Shown here: piece after piece, positions 33,400-42,702 of the stretch
How positions within the stretch are numbered: position 1 is the stretch's first letter
How the letters are laid out: each line of letters starts with the position of its first letter
Assembly (NCBI GenBank): GCA_039889035.1
Contig: JBDQQY010000038.1
Location: 33,678 to 97,677, forward strand
Length of the DNA stretch: 64,000 bases
Source: Plantactinospora sp039889035
GTDB lineage: Bacteria > Actinomycetota > Actinomycetes > Mycobacteriales > Micromonosporaceae
Direction: 5' to 3'
The notes under the pieces: generated by a model
What the model saw: only the letters and a program-made list of their open reading frames with translations
Told to the model about the DNA's origin: nothing
The model's database searches: none
Translations under genes and position numbers: made by a program

Positions 33400-33702
33400 A
33401 TGTATGACCTCCCGAAATCATGCGCTGCGGCTCGGGCCGGTGGGGGTTCCGGCTGCCGTGACGGACGACCGTCTTCCGGTGGCTCGCGACCCGACAACTC
33501 CCGGAGGTCGAGGTCGGTGCCGCGCTGGCCGTCCCGTACGCCGCATGCACACCGTAGGGACCGGTCCGTCGGGAGACCAAACGCAGCAGGCGGAAATGCG
33601 GGTTTCTTGAACCGGAGATAATGGAAACTTATGGTGGCCCCTCGGCCCAGCCGGTTTCGCCGGATCGGAGGCGCCGGACCGGTCGGACCAGAGCGGGAAA
33701 CG
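33400..33702. other. Intergenic stretch
   Basis: About 300 bases between the start of the surface protein gene and the end of the next minus-strand gene. It should contain the promoter of the former. No gene or clear hairpin recognised. Confidence 0.35.
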
Positions 33703-35691
33703 TCAGTCGATCAGGTTGCGTACGGTGGCCGTCAGGTCGGCGAGACGCTCGTCGGCCCGCCGACGCTGATGCCTGATCCACTCCTTGCCCTCGGCGGCGA
33801 TGCCCTCCAGCACGTTCAGGGTGCGGGGAAGGCCAGACGCGTCCAGTGTGACCTGGGACAGCATCTCCGGATCCTCGTCCTGCCGAGAATCCTCGGTGTG
33901 CGACTCGGTCACCCGTACGCTGATCGGCTCGCCGTTGACCAATGTCAGCTCGAACGTCTGCTGCTGTTCCCCGGTGCCGTGCACGCGTACCGCGGCTACC
34001 GCGTCGAAGCGGTAGTTCAGGCGTTGCGTCCGGTTGGCAGAGCACTTCTCGAAGTCGAGATCGATGTCCACCTGGCGTACGCCGTCATCGGTCAACAGGA
34101 AGAGCAGCAGGCGGTAGCTCGAGTAACGCCACGGCCCGCCGCGGAACCGCGCCCGCTTGTAGGAGTCGGCGGGCGCCTCGATGAACGCATGGGCGATCAC
34201 CTGGCTCGGTCTGAGTCGGTAGTGCCGCATGGCCTCGTCGACGAGGATCTTGCGATCGCACTCCAACCAGGCAGCCATCTCCGGCTCCGAGGGTCTGCGC
34301 GACAGTTTCCGCTGCCAGCGGTCGTACGCCGCACGTCGCGCGGTCCGCTCGTGATCCCGCTCCGCCCGGTCGGCCTTCACCCGCCGCCACTCGCTGCCGA
34401 TCCGGAACCATGCCCGTACGGCGATCACGCCGGATGCCAGGGCGCTCAGCAGCGACAGCGTGCCGTCCAACGGTGCGGTCGAGACGGCAGCGGGTGCCAC
34501 CCAGAGACCCGTTGCGGCAACGACCGCTAATCCTCCGACGCAACGGGCCCTCGTCACGAACGGCGTACGGAGCTCCACTCGGTGGGTTGTCAACGTGTCC
34601 TTCTCCCACCGTGCCTTCACATCGGCTACCAGGTAGCGAACCAGCCAGGCGATCTCGTCAGCCTCGACCTGCTGCTCGCGATAGATCTCGACAAGCTCGT
34701 CCCGTAGATGTCGGCGGATTCCCGCCGTCTGGTCTAGCCAGTAGGCCCGGTCTGTCTCCCGGGGCACGTACCGCTTGAAGTACCTGTCGAAAAGCTGGGT
34801 CACGTTGCGGGCGAAGCGGTCGCCGGACCTCGCTGCCCGTCGTTGCCGGGGTGGGACGAACTCCGCTTCCTTCGTCCGCAACCGCTCCCGCCGGAAATGC
34901 CAGTCCGCTCCGCCCTGAACGAAGCCGGCGATTCCCACCGCGATGGCGAGGTAGGCGAGCATCGCGGGCAACTCGCCCCGGCGTAGCAGCAACCACCCGA
35001 TGGTGCCGAAGGCGACCACGAAGACCGCCGTACCGGCGAGCGCGCCCAGCCACTGCCGGACCGAGATCGAAACCGGTTGTACGGAGCGGACCCGTGGGCC
35101 GGCGGGGGAGGGATGGAAGAAGATCCAGACCCGTTCCATCCGGTCACCTGCCAGCTGACCTGCCCTGGCCCGCTCGACAGAGCGGTGCCACATCTGATCC
35201 TCCATCCGACCTTCGAGTAGCACTCCGAGGTGGTCGAAGATCTTGTCGCGTTGTCGCGGCGGAAGCTCGTCGAGCTCCTTGACCACTGGATCGGTCTCGG
35301 CCGAGTCCAGGGAGTTGAGCAGCCGGAGGACGGTTCGCAACCCCACGGTCCACTCGCCCTTGCCGTGCAGCGGTGGGATGCGGTCACAGACGGCGGAGAG
35401 GTAGTTGAAATCCTCGTTGCCCAGCTGCCGCAGCGTCCGTCCGCTCAACAGGGCGAGCAACTGGTGGAAATGCAACTCGTCGGTGTCGTACCCCCGGGTC
35501 ACGGCGTCATCGATCAGTTCCCGGGCCCTGCCCGGCATTCGGGCGTCGAGATATTTGACACCGGTGCGGAACCGCTGCTCGGCTGAGGCGTCCGGTGGCA
35601 GCTCGTAGTAGACATTGCCGTGGATCGCCTGTGCCTGTACGCCGACGTGGGCGTCCCCCTGGGCGATGTTGCTCGCGGTCGGTGTCGTCAT
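33703..35691 (-). CDS. Membrane protein with N-terminal GxxxVGVQA motif, partner of the Nudix-nucleosidase gene
   Basis: A 662-residue protein. ATG 35691 overlaps the upstream stop (ATGA). The N-terminus carries NIAQGDAHVGVQAQAIHGNV, almost the same short motif as in the upstream protein. A helical TPR-like segment follows (about 30-150: FRTGVKYLDARMPGRARELI...YDTDELHFHQLLALL). Two pairs of transmembrane segments are at about 190-245 (LAGTAVFVVAFGTIGWLLLR) and about 390-440 (CVGGLAVVAATGLWVAP). Large cytoplasmic parts surround them; the C-terminal ~170 residues are mixed alpha/beta (SSYRLLLFLLTDDGVRQVDI). No catalytic motif found. The shared motif and coupling suggest the two proteins act in one complex, with this one at the membrane. 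Confidence 0.8.
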   Translation of the reverse strand: MTTPTASNIAQGDAHVGVQAQAIHGNVYYELPPDASAEQRFRTGVKYLDARMPGRARELIDDAVTRGYDTDELHFHQLLALLSGRTLRQLGNEDFNYLSAVCDRIPPLHGKGEWTVGLRTVLRLLNSLDSAETDPVVKELDELPPRQRDKIFDHLGVLLEGRMEDQMWHRSVERARAGQLAGDRMERVWIFFHPSPAGPRVRSVQPVSISVRQWLGALAGTAVFVVAFGTIGWLLLRRGELPAMLAYLAIAVGIAGFVQGGADWHFRRERLRTKEAEFVPPRQRRAARSGDRFARNVTQLFDRYFKRYVPRETDRAYWLDQTAGIRRHLRDELVEIYREQQVEADEIAWLVRYLVADVKARWEKDTLTTHRVELRTPFVTRARCVGGLAVVAATGLWVAPAAVSTAPLDGTLSLLSALASGVIAVRAWFRIGSEWRRVKADRAERDHERTARRAAYDRWQRKLSRRPSEPEMAAWLECDRKILVDEAMRHYRLRPSQVIAHAFIEAPADSYKRARFRGGPWRYSSYRLLLFLLTDDGVRQVDIDLDFEKCSANRTQRLNYRFDAVAAVRVHGTGEQQQTFELTLVNGEPISVRVTESHTEDSRQDEDPEMLSQVTLDASGLPRTLNVLEGIAAEGKEWIRHQRRRADERLADLTATVRNLID

Positions 35692-37574
35692 GACAGCCCC
35701 TTGGCCGCCGCGACGATCGTTGCCAGCGGCTCGGCGAGCTCCGCGACGTCCGCGACCAGACCGCGCAGCCGCTTCAACGTCACCACCAGGATGCTCCTGC
35801 TTTCTGGCGTGTCCTCCTTGAGGCATTCGTTCGCGGTGTCGACCTCCGCCTCGGCCGCCGCGTAGGTGACCTTGTCCAGTCGGCCGTCCCGATGGGCCCG
35901 ATTGAGCAGCTTCCGAAGGTCCGCTACCGCCGACCGGAGGTCGATCGCCGGGCCCGACTCGGAGCCGATCGTGACGCTGCCGTAGACCTGGCCGGCCTGG
36001 ACTCCCACCCGGGCATTGCCGCTGGCGATGTTCCGGTTCGTCATGCTCATCGGTGCCCGCCCGACCTTCTCCACCGGTTCTGGTTGATCGGCCGCGCCGT
36101 CGGTGACCAGTTCCTGCGCAAGGGCCGCCGCGAACGCCGCCGCGTGACCGACCGCCCGTGGCTGCCAGTTCTCGCCGTCGGCGACCGCCTTGTTGCCATC
36201 GGCCCGGTCACTGATGCCGCGCACCACGACCACCGGCAGGGAACGATTCAGGTGGCCCGCCTGTGCGACGCCCGCGGCCTCCATCTCGATGGCCAACGCG
36301 TCGTTGTAGTGTTGCCGCACCCACCGTGCCTGCTCGGACACCGCAGAGTCCTGCACCACCTCGCCGGCGGCGATGGGCCCAAAGTGGACCTTCGGCATGG
36401 CAGCGTGCGGCAAACCGTGGGCCCACTCACCGCTCCGGGCCACGTGTTGCGCGATCTGGCCCGCGCCGTGCGGAATCTCCCAGGCTCTCGGGCGGGCCTT
36501 CAGACCGTCGTCCTCGCTCGTGCCGCCGTGGTAGGCGTAGACCTGGGAGGCGACGACCACGTCCCCGAGTTGGACACTCGGCCACAGGGCGCCGGCCACC
36601 CCGACGAACAGCACGGCGGCGGGGGAGAACTCGGACATGGCGCGTTCGGCCAGTACGGCCGCGGGATGGTTGCCCTTGCCCACCAGGCCGAGCGCGACCC
36701 GGCATCCGGTGCTGCCGAGCCGGCCGACCTCGAAGCGCGTGCCGGCGTGGTGCCGGTGTACCCGCAGGTCGGTCAACCTCTCCCGGACTGCCTCGTACTC
36801 CAGGTTCAGGGCTGTGAGGATCACGACGAGACCGCTGTTCATGCTTCTGCCCTCTCCTTGTCGGTCGGTCTGGCTGGCTCGGGTCATCGGGGGATGCAGG
36901 GTCTTGCGCGGGCCGGAGCGGAATAGCCGAGCGGGACGGCCAGTCTCCGCCTTCCGCGTCGGTCCGGCCGGCACGATGAAACCGGCGACGCTCTGGACCT
37001 TGCGGTAGAAGTTCCGTGGATCGAGCCGGACGCCCCATACCGCCTCGTAGACGTCCTGCAACTCCACGATCGTGAAGGTCGGGGCGCAGAACGCGGTCGC
37101 CAGCGAGGAGTGCTCCAACTTGGCGCGGGCGCGGTCGACGCCGTCCGCGACGATCTGCTGATGGTCGAAGGCGAGCCGGGTCGTGCCGGACAACGCCTGG
37201 TCGGTGGGGGTCCAGCGGGCGTCGGACGCATCGGTGCCGGCGACCGGCTCGGGCAGCCGGGGCGCGACTGCCAGGTAGGCCACCGAGACGACCCGCCCCC
37301 TGGGGTCGCGTCCGGGCGTGCCGTACACGCCTAGTTGTTCGAGGTGCAGGTGGTCGGCCTCCAGTCCCGCCTCTTCGGCCAGCTCCCGCTGGGCGGCCGT
37401 CAGCAGGTCCTCCTCCGTGTGGTTCAGGAAGCCGCCGGGTAGGGCGGGCGCGCCCCGGTACGGCTCGATGCCGCGCTCCACGAGCAGCACCTGGAGGCGG
37501 GAGTCGCGCAGGGTGAGGATGACCAGGTCCACCGCCAGAAGCACGGGAGGCGGAACCCATAAATCGTCGGACAT
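35688..37574 (-). CDS. Nudix/NrtR-type protein fused in frame to an MTA/SAH-nucleosidase-like domain and a VQA-motif helical tail
   Basis: One uninterrupted 628-codon frame. Residues 1-150: Nudix hydrolase with the box GGFLNHTEEDLLTAAQRELAEEAGL. Residues ~165-225: winged-helix part of NrtR-type regulators (TIVELQDVYEAVWGVRLDPR, NFYRKVQSVAGFIV). A linker of ~25 residues has intergenic-like composition. Residues 245-~490: PNP/MTAN nucleosidase fold (VILTALNLEYEAV, VGVAGALWP, AIEMEAAGVAQAG, catalytic Asp in VVRGISDRAD). Residues 511-628: NIASGNARVGVQAGQVYGSV followed by helices. An internal ATG (36842) has its own strong ribosome binding site, so the cell may make the nucleosidase part alone (384 residues). 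Cleavage of a nucleotide signal or of NAD-like molecules is inference. Confidence 0.8.
   Translation of the reverse strand: MSDDLWVPPPVLLAVDLVILTLRDSRLQVLLVERGIEPYRGAPALPGGFLNHTEEDLLTAAQRELAEEAGLEADHLHLEQLGVYGTPGRDPRGRVVSVAYLAVAPRLPEPVAGTDASDARWTPTDQALSGTTRLAFDHQQIVADGVDRARAKLEHSSLATAFCAPTFTIVELQDVYEAVWGVRLDPRNFYRKVQSVAGFIVPAGPTRKAETGRPARLFRSGPRKTLHPPMTRASQTDRQGEGRSMNSGLVVILTALNLEYEAVRERLTDLRVHRHHAGTRFEVGRLGSTGCRVALGLVGKGNHPAAVLAERAMSEFSPAAVLFVGVAGALWPSVQLGDVVVASQVYAYHGGTSEDDGLKARPRAWEIPHGAGQIAQHVARSGEWAHGLPHAAMPKVHFGPIAAGEVVQDSAVSEQARWVRQHYNDALAIEMEAAGVAQAGHLNRSLPVVVVRGISDRADGNKAVADGENWQPRAVGHAAAFAAALAQELVTDGAADQPEPVEKVGRAPMSMTNRNIASGNARVGVQAGQVYGSVTIGSESGPAIDLRSAVADLRKLLNRAHRDGRLDKVTYAAAEAEVDTANECLKEDTPESRSILVVTLKRLRGLVADVAELAEPLATIVAAAKGLS
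36850..36859 (-). promoter_or_regulatory. Internal ribosome binding site before the nucleosidase part
   Basis: aaggagaggg on the minus strand, seven bases before ATG 36842. It marks a likely independent translation start inside the fused frame, i.e. originally two genes. Confidence 0.7.
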
Positions 37575-37736
37575 GGATGCACCATAGGCTTCTTGTCATC
37601 CTGACAGGAACACCTGCCGGGTGTCGGCTTTCGGCAGGGCTCGGTAAGCGTCGAGGCCGGTCGACCAAGCCGGTGATCCCGATCTGCCTGGCCGGCTCTC
37701 GCCCGAGGAGACGCTGTCGGCTACGGTGATCAAATA

Positions 37737-38420
37737 GTGTTCTCGTCCCGTCGCCGCCTCCTGATCGCCGTGTCGGCCGCCGTCGTCGCCCTCGGCGTGG
37801 GGTCGTTCGCCGTGCTCCGGTTCACCGGGGACCGACCGGACGAACCGGCCGCCGCCAGCCGGGTCGTCCAGCCGGGAGCACCGGGTCAGCCGGGCCGGGC
37901 CCTCTCCCCGGTCGAGCAGTCCAAGCTGCTGCCGCCGCCGACGCACACCGAAGCCGACGTCCAGTTCATGCAGCGGATGATCGCGCACCATGCGCAGGCG
38001 CTGGAGATGACCGCCCTCGTCACCGACCGCGCGGAGAGCCCCGAGGTGTCACTGCTCGCCGGCCGGATCCAGACGTCGCAGCGGGACGAGACGACGCAGA
38101 TGGAGCGGTGGCTGACCGAACGCGGCGCAGAGATCCCCGGCCCGCACACCCACCATGCCGGGCATGACGCGGCGATGCCGGGAATGCTCACCCCGGAGCA
38201 GATGAGCCAGCTACGGCAGGCCCGGGGCAGGGAGTTCGACCGGCTCTTCGTCGACTTCATGATTCGCCACCACAACGGGGCGTTGACGATGGTGCAGCAG
38301 CTCTACGCGGCAGGCGGCGGGCTGGAGCCGGCGACCGACCGGTTCGCCCGCGAGGTCAACGCCGACCAGGCGATCGAGATCAGAAGCCTCCAGGAACTGC
38401 TGGCCAAGCTGGCCGGCTGA
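37737..38420 (+). CDS. DUF305 family exported copper/metal-associated protein
   Basis: A 227-residue protein. GTG 37737 has no ribosome binding site; TACGGT at 37722-37727 could be the -10 box of a leaderless message. N-terminal signal anchor (LLIAVSAAVVALGVGSFAVL). Two DUF305 halves have the His motifs FMQRMIAHHAQALEMT and FMIRHHNGALTMV, plus a His-rich link (GPHTHHAGHDAAMPGM). DUF305 proteins are extracytoplasmic four-helix ferritin-like folds often near copper genes; metal binding is inferred from the His pattern. Convergent with the LVIVD protein gene, a pairing I recall as common. Confidence 0.88.
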   Translation: MFSSRRRLLIAVSAAVVALGVGSFAVLRFTGDRPDEPAAASRVVQPGAPGQPGRALSPVEQSKLLPPPTHTEADVQFMQRMIAHHAQALEMTALVTDRAESPEVSLLAGRIQTSQRDETTQMERWLTERGAEIPGPHTHHAGHDAAMPGMLTPEQMSQLRQARGREFDRLFVDFMIRHHNGALTMVQQLYAAGGGLEPATDRFAREVNADQAIEIRSLQELLAKLAG

Positions 38421-38457
38421 GCCAACCGGCGAGAACACCCGTCACCTCTGGGGACGC

Positions 38458-38482
38458 CCCGGCCGGCTCGGCGCCGGCCGGG
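38458..38482. terminator. Hairpin between convergent genes (first)
   Basis: cccggccgg / ccggccggg around a short ctcggcg loop, about 40 bases after the DUF305 stop. Confidence 0.55.
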
Positions 38483-38590
38483 CAGCCCGCCAGCGCGGTG
38501 CCCGGGCCTGCCGCCGGCACCGGAACCCCACCGCCGACCGGAAACCTGCCGCGGGCCTGGAGCCGTGCCGCCGGCCCGGAAACGCGCCGG

Positions 38591-38627
38591 GGGCGTGTCC
38601 CGCCGGGTACTCCGACCGGACACGCCC
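38591..38627. terminator. Hairpin between convergent genes (second)
   Basis: Perfect 10-bp stem gggcgtgtcc / ggacacgccc with a 17-base loop, 26 bases beyond the LVIVD protein stop on the minus strand. Confidence 0.6.
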
Positions 38628-38653
38628 GCACCGCCAGCGGTGTCTACCGAGGG

Positions 38654-40672
38654 TCAGTCAAGGCTGGCGCACTGCCCGGCGACCGGCCCCTGCACCGTGT
38701 TGGCCTTACCGAGGTTGATCGGCGCCGGCGAGTTGCCGGTGCAGCTCAACGGGCCGCGTACGGTGCTGTCCGCGACGATGGGCTCGACCGTCCCGGTACG
38801 GTTCGAGGTCAGTACGGCCGGTCCGGAGATCTCGGTCTGCACGATGGCGGCGCTGCCCTTCGTACCGGTGATGCTCACCGGCCCGCGCACCGTGCTGCCG
38901 TAGAGGTGCACCGCGGCCGCGTTCGACGCCGACACCGGGCCGGAGATCGTCGAGTCGAGCGCCAGCAGCGAGGCACCCGGGCGGACCGTGACCGGGCCGG
39001 AGACGGTCGCCCCGGTCAGGCAGGTGACGCCGGTGACCGTCAGCGGCCCGTTGTGCCGCTTGGAGATGGTCGAGGTGCAGGTCCGGGCCAACTGGTCGAA
39101 GCGGGCCCGGGCCACCGCGAGGCTCGGCGCCCAGGTGGTCCTGGTCTGGTGCTGGGCGTTGAACTCCGGCACCCGCACCTCGCGGGCGGCCGCGATCTCC
39201 GCCGCGCTCAGGTCCTGGCTCGGCTTCAGCCCGAAGACGTCGAAGCCGCGGGCGATCTCACTGCCATAGACCTGACCGTTGTACCAGTACGCCGACCAGA
39301 AGCCGCCGAGCATGATGCTGGTGGGGCTGATCGGCCCCCGGTCGAAGTAGCCGATCTCGCGCGGGTTGGCCGAGTCGGTGAAGTCCAGCAGCGAGATGCC
39401 GCCCTGGTACCACGCCTGGGCCAGGATGTCCCGGCCCGGCACCGGGATCAGCGAGCCGTTGTGTGCGACGCAGTTCTCCTGGAGCGTCTGCGGCACCGGC
39501 AGCTTGTAGTAGCTGGCGAACCGCATCTTCCGGTCCACGATGTCGAAGATCGCGTTGGCGCCCCACTGCGGCTGGTCGGTCGTCCGACACCGGGCACCGG
39601 TGCCGCCGCCCCACTCGTCGGTGAAGATGACCTTCTTACCGTCGTTGCTGAGCGTCGCGGAGTGCCAGTACGCGAAGTTCGGGTCGGAGACCTCGTCGAC
39701 GCGTACCGGGTTGGCGGGGTTCGAGATGTCGATCAGGATGCCGTTGCCCTCGCAGGCGCCGGCCGCGAGGCCGAGTTCCGGATAGGCGGTGATGTCGTGG
39801 CAGGCGTCGGTCACCGGCGACGGGCTCCACGAGCTGCCCGAGGGGTGGGTCGGGGCCGGCGGGGTGTTCTGCAGGCCGTCGACCGCACCGGTCTGCGGGT
39901 TGGTGAACAGCCGGGGACCGCTGACGATCGCCGCCTGCTCGGGGGCCGCCACCGGTACCTTGATGACATCGATCCGCCACCGGGCCGGGTTGTCGCCGGC
40001 CGCCGGGGTGTTGTTGCAGCCGGCCATCGTGCTGGCCGGGCGGACGCCGGCGGTGCCGGAGACGTACACGTAGACGTTCGCGCTGTCGTCCGGGTCGGTG
40101 ACCAGGGTGTGCGTGTGCGAGCCTCGGCAGGTCTGCACCGCGGCGACCTGCACCGGGTTCGCCACGTCGCTGATGTCGAAGACGCGTACGCCCTGGAAAC
40201 GGGTGCCGACCGCCGGGTCCGTACCGCAGTCGAGGCGGCCACGGGTCTCCTCGACCGACATGAAGAGCAGGTCGCCGTGGACGCTCAGGTCACCCTGCCC
40301 GCCCGGGCACACCACGCTGGTGACCAGTTTCGGACTGGCCGGCTGGGCAATGTCGTAGATGTTGAAGCCGTTGAAGTTGCCGATGAAGGCGTGGTCGCCG
40401 CCGAAGGCGAGGTCCGATCCGGCGTAGCCGAAGTCACCCGGGTTGGCCGGGTTGACGAAGCCCGCCGGCTTGTCGAGGTGAGCCAGCAGTTCGAGGTTGC
40501 TGCTCGCGCTCTGCGCGTCCAGCCAGCCCGCGCCGAGGCCGATCCGCGGGTCCGGCGCGGGTTCCTGGCCCGACGCCGTCCCCGGCAGCAGGGAGGCGAG
40601 GAGTACGGCTGCCGCCGCCACGCCGACGATCCGGCGTCTCCTGCCTGGTGTGCGATCCGACCGATAGGTCAT
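38654..40672 (-). CDS. Secreted LVIVD-repeat beta-propeller protein with C-terminal four-Cys module
   Basis: A 672-residue exported protein. ATG 40672 has ggagg eight bases upstream. Signal peptide RRRRIVGVAAAAVLLASLLP, mature start near SGQEP. The propeller region (about 60-500) has LVIVD-type blades: FNIYDIAQPASPKLV, VRVFDISDVANPVQV, GILIDISNPANPVRV, ISLLDFTDSANPREIG. Residues 532-672 are the same 141-residue module that ends the protease at 0.4-4.8 kb, with Cys in CTSTISKRH, TGVTCLTG, PLSCTGN and GQCASLD and repeats of the type SGPVTVRPGASLLALDSTI. A cell-surface or extracellular binding role is likely; ligand unknown. Confidence 0.85.
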   Translation of the reverse strand: MTYRSDRTPGRRRRIVGVAAAAVLLASLLPGTASGQEPAPDPRIGLGAGWLDAQSASSNLELLAHLDKPAGFVNPANPGDFGYAGSDLAFGGDHAFIGNFNGFNIYDIAQPASPKLVTSVVCPGGQGDLSVHGDLLFMSVEETRGRLDCGTDPAVGTRFQGVRVFDISDVANPVQVAAVQTCRGSHTHTLVTDPDDSANVYVYVSGTAGVRPASTMAGCNNTPAAGDNPARWRIDVIKVPVAAPEQAAIVSGPRLFTNPQTGAVDGLQNTPPAPTHPSGSSWSPSPVTDACHDITAYPELGLAAGACEGNGILIDISNPANPVRVDEVSDPNFAYWHSATLSNDGKKVIFTDEWGGGTGARCRTTDQPQWGANAIFDIVDRKMRFASYYKLPVPQTLQENCVAHNGSLIPVPGRDILAQAWYQGGISLLDFTDSANPREIGYFDRGPISPTSIMLGGFWSAYWYNGQVYGSEIARGFDVFGLKPSQDLSAAEIAAAREVRVPEFNAQHQTRTTWAPSLAVARARFDQLARTCTSTISKRHNGPLTVTGVTCLTGATVSGPVTVRPGASLLALDSTISGPVSASNAAAVHLYGSTVRGPVSITGTKGSAAIVQTEISGPAVLTSNRTGTVEPIVADSTVRGPLSCTGNSPAPINLGKANTVQGPVAGQCASLD

Positions 40673-40943
40673 GCGTATGTCCTCCGTGCACGATGCCCCA
40701 GGTGGTGGCGACGTGCGTCGGGGCGCGTGCACGCCGCGGTAGTAAGGACCGTACCGCGTGTCGGCCCGAAAGGATCATGGAAATATTCGCGAGGGACGCG
40801 AAAACCGTCGACAACCAGGGCCGACCGGCCGACCCGGCCGAGCCGATCCGCCGATCCGCCGGTCCAGCCGTCCCGACCTGTGTGATGCGGCAATCCCGAG
40901 CTGTGCGATCGGCCTGTCCCGACGTCGTGCCGGATCGCGGAGG

Positions 40944-41463
40944 TCAGCGGCCGGAGCTGGCCGGCGACGGGGCGGGCGCGGTGTCGAAGGTGAAGATCTG
41001 GCCGGGCGCCGAGGCGAGTTCACTGTCGAGGCCACGCCAGGCCAGCACCACGATCGCGAGCAGCGCAACGGTGCCGATCGCCACGGCGGGGCGCCAGCGG
41101 CGTACCCGTGCCTGGCCGGCGACCGACGGCGGGTGCACGGTGGACGGCCATGCCGCCGCCGCGGTGGCGGCCGCGCCGTCTTCGGCGATCCGGCGGCGTA
41201 CGTCGACCCAGCTGGCCACCTGCTCCGGCGGCGTTCCGCAGGCGGTGAGGAAGGTGACCACCAACTCGGCTCGGGGCAGGGTGTTCCGGCCCAGCATGTT
41301 TGGCGAGGGTGCTGGGCGGGAGCGTTCCGCCGGTCTCCCGGGCCCGTCGGCTGATCTCCCGGTACGTCAGGCCGGACCCGCACCGGACCTGGCGTAGTAG
41401 CGCGACGTTCCCGGTGGGGCAGGTGGCTGTGCGGGGATCGGGTCCGGTGGCGTTCTCAGGCAT
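40944..41463 (-). pseudogene. Frameshifted helix-turn-helix protein with one transmembrane segment
   Basis: The upstream frame from ATG 41463 reads NVALLRQVRCGSGLTYREIS, RRARETGGTLPPSTLAK. The downstream frame reads MLGRNTLPRAELVVTFLTAC, GTPPEQVASWVDVRRRIAED, a helix AVAIGTVALLAIVVLAWRGL and a Pro/Ala-rich end. Joined, they give a typical actinomycete XRE-like HTH protein (TLANMLGRNTLPRAE) with a C-terminal membrane anchor. A single extra base in a three-T run near 41297-41299 (plus strand) breaks the frame. It is either a true pseudogene or a sequencing error. Confidence 0.65.
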
Positions 41464-41584
41464 TGACCGACTCCATCCGCCGACGCGGGGGACTCTTCCG
41501 GTCGATTCTGCCGGCCCGGCATACACGGCACGGCAACCGTCCGTCCTGGTGGCGCGGTCGGGTACCGGGGGCCGGGCGTCCCCG

Positions 41585-42472
41585 CTATTCGGCGGCCGGA
41601 CCGTCCGGCCCGCTCGGCGACCGGGGAATCTGGTCCAGCAGGAAGGATTCGAGCCGGTCCCACGCGGACTGAAGCAGCACCCCCGGATCCTCGGCGGTCA
41701 TCATGTCCCGCCCGGGCACGAAGGCGCTGCGGGTGAAGTACTCGCCGTTCGCGACGTAGCTCAGCTTCAGCACGGTGTGCCGGCCGTGGGACTGGAGCGT
41801 CGGGATCAGCACCGGCCCGGGGAACGGCGCCCGGCAGTGCGCGCACAGTTGGCAGGGCTCGCCGTCGCGTCGGCCGTCCACGGGTACGCCGTGCCGGTCG
41901 CAGCGCCGGCACCGCCGCTGCCATGCCTGGGTCGGGGCACTGCGCGGCTGGGCCGGCCCGAACGCCCCGTCCGCAGATGACGGCCCGCCGCCGGTGGGAA
42001 AGGCGGCCTGCCACGGGCCGGCGTACGGCACCGTGCGGCGGGGATCGGTCAGCTCCCGTTCCAGCCGTCGCCAGACGTCCCGGATCCGTCCGACGAGGTG
42101 CTCGGGCACCGGCCCCGGTCCGGTCTCGACCAGGTCACCGAGGTCGCAGCCGACGTACCGGTGTCCGTCGTCCAGCCGCAGGTGCCAACTGCCGGGTCGG
42201 CTGGCCCGGTCGAAGATCTGGGCCTGGTAGGGCCCCTCGTACCAGGTCTGGGCGCCGAGGTCGACCAGGTCGCTGTCGTCGCCGACGGTGACCAGGTCGG
42301 GGCGCCACCGCATCGGCGTGGCCAGGTGACCCGTCTCCCGGGTGTCGGTGTCGTCGCCGACATGGCTAGGTCGACAGTCGTCCGAGCAGTACGCCGAGCC
42401 GGCGGCGGGGGCGGCGCCGCAGGGGCAGAGACCGGACGTCGCCCGGTCGATCCGGTCGAGCAGGTTGGCCAT
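41585..42472 (-). CDS. Unknown protein with two zinc-ribbon-like Cys clusters
   Basis: A 295-residue soluble protein; ribosome binding site gaggcgg before ATG 42472. The N-terminus has CPCGAAPAAGSAYCSDDC, a zinc-knuckle-like cluster. The middle is alpha/beta (DLVDLGAQTWYEGPYQAQIF). A second cluster is RRCRRCDRHGVPVDG and CQLCAHCRAPFPG at about residues 180-215. A C-terminal part (VLKLSYVANGEYFTRSAF...LLQSAWDRLESFLLDQ) follows. The Cys spacing suggests two structural zinc sites. Family not recognised; no operon partner. Confidence 0.75.
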   Translation of the reverse strand: MANLLDRIDRATSGLCPCGAAPAAGSAYCSDDCRPSHVGDDTDTRETGHLATPMRWRPDLVTVGDDSDLVDLGAQTWYEGPYQAQIFDRASRPGSWHLRLDDGHRYVGCDLGDLVETGPGPVPEHLVGRIRDVWRRLERELTDPRRTVPYAGPWQAAFPTGGGPSSADGAFGPAQPRSAPTQAWQRRCRRCDRHGVPVDGRRDGEPCQLCAHCRAPFPGPVLIPTLQSHGRHTVLKLSYVANGEYFTRSAFVPGRDMMTAEDPGVLLQSAWDRLESFLLDQIPRSPSGPDGPAAE

Positions 42473-42702
42473 GACATCGCCGCCTCGGTGCAGGTGGACG
42501 CGCTCGGCGCAGAGCCGGTCGCAGACTCAGACATTCAACGATATCGTTCTGTGTGCTGATCTTCACGGCCATCCCCGTTCGGAGGGCCGACCCTGGAGCG
42601 CCTCGATCTCCACCGGCCGGTCGTCGCGGGTGGGCGAGGCGGGGACTTCCCGGCGCGGCGGACGGGTCGGCTCGCCCGTCCGCCGCACCCGGCCTGCCCG
42701 CG

